From: RUG11867 sp964472425
GTDB taxonomy: Bacteria; Bacillota_I; Bacilli_A; RF39; UBA660
Direction: 5' to 3'
DNA length: 13,989 bases
Assembly (NCBI GenBank): GCA_964472425.1
Contig: CAYYLF010000039.1
Coordinates: 1-13,989 of the forward strand
Below are positions 13,784 to 13,989 of this stretch, in pieces. Each line of letters begins with the position of its first letter. The stretch's first letter is position 1. The notes under the pieces were generated by a model. It made no database searches and was not told the origin of the DNA. It saw only the letters and a list, made by a program, of their open reading frames with translations. The translations under genes were made by a program, and so were the position numbers.

Positions 13784-13989
13784 AAAAAACTTACTCTATT
13801 TTTGAGTAAGTTTCCGATTTTGCCTGTGGAAAACGAGAGGCCCGCCCCTGTCGACCTCGCTCATCGCTCGTCACGACTGGGGACACCTAGCGGGTTCCCA
13901 TCATCGATTTTTCACCCTATCACATAAGGATTTTCCTGGCTTCCGTCCCCGCTCTTTATGGCGATTTTCGAGTCCAGAAAGACCGTCGG
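13784..13989 (-). ncRNA. Candidate structured noncoding RNA of unknown class, ending in an intrinsic terminator
   Basis: This stretch has no supportable reading frame and is visibly richer in G and C than the AT-rich spacers elsewhere. Read on the minus strand it holds complementary blocks: CCGA at the window edge with TCGG at 13815-13818, GGGGAC at 13945-13950 with GTCCCC at 13880-13885, the local GGGAACCC (13890-13897), and GAGG/CCTC around 13835-13857. It ends in a terminator at 13784-13813. Together this suggests a separate RNA of about 170-200 bases whose 5' end is at or just past the window edge. I looked for and did not find the hallmark ends of RNase P RNA, tmRNA or the SRP RNA tip. 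The raiA motif, a roughly 200-base RNA of Bacillota and Actinomycetota, is a candidate to test, not a recognition. Confidence 0.55.
13787..13813 (-). terminator. Intrinsic terminator of the candidate RNA
   Basis: On the minus strand a perfect 10-bp stem (AAACTTACTC/GAGTAAGTTT) with a 7-base A-rich loop is followed by a run of six Ts counted from the stem end (13784-13789). It separates the upstream transcript from the kinase-alaS promoter. Confidence 0.85.

Noticed and set aside
13718..13989. T-box leader for alaS
   Set aside because: The terminator at 13787-13813 lies upstream of the kinase-alaS promoter, and I see no T-box core sequence, so it ends a separate transcript.
13814..13989. RNase P RNA, tmRNA or SRP RNA at the right edge
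   Set aside because: The 3' hallmarks of RNase P RNA (ACAGAA...GGCTTA), the T-arm of tmRNA and the GGAA-tipped helix of SRP RNA were not found in the visible part. A covariance-model search would decide.

Overview
The window reads as a chromosomal stretch of a low-to-moderate-GC member of the Bacillota, probably Bacilli-related and perhaps one of the uncultured gut lineages near the Mollicutes. That placement is inference. It rests on three things: a rpsT / spoIIP / small membrane protein / lepA / hemW block that matches the Bacillus order, ribosome-binding sites of the AGGTGA type, and TGA used as a true stop (last codon of the kinase gene inside an ATGA overlap, and of the pilin gene inside a terminator hairpin), which argues for code 11 rather than the Mycoplasma code. 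I saw no tRNA, rRNA, insertion sequence, prophage or CRISPR array.

Layout, left to right. (1) 1-777: the start of a secreted TasA/camelysin-like protein on the minus strand, cut by the window edge, divergent from a small Xre-type repressor. (2) 829-7226, minus strand: spoIIP, a small membrane protein in the place of Bacillus yqxA, lepA, an HD-domain protein, hemW, and a membrane-anchored protein with cohesin-like and cadherin-like domains. Separate promoters are visible before lepA and before hemW, and a terminator follows the last gene. (3) 7286-8592, plus strand: rpsT and a membrane-anchored transglutaminase-like protein. (4) 8690-10726: a convergent two-way terminator, then a minus-strand gene for an unusual 646-residue protein whose C-terminus carries two Cpl-7-type (CW_7) wall-binding repeats. 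(5) 10800-13746, minus strand: a cysteine-rich type IV pilin-like protein with its own promoter and terminator, and a two-gene operon of a dNMP-kinase-like P-loop protein and an unusually short alanyl-tRNA synthetase. (6) 13784-13989: no gene but a GC-richer, structured stretch ending in an intrinsic terminator, probably a noncoding RNA on the minus strand that runs to or past the window edge.

The core genes serve translation (S20, EF4/LepA, AlaRS), heme handling (HemW) and nucleotide metabolism. The accessory genes mostly face the cell surface: a TasA-like protein, a cohesin/cadherin-like protein, a transglutaminase-like protein, a pilin, a CW_7 protein and the SpoIIP amidase. The three items most worth a second look are the 3'-edge RNA, the CW_7 protein with a large unrecognised N-terminal part, and the minimal AlaRS that lacks both the C-Ala domain and the editing beta-barrel.
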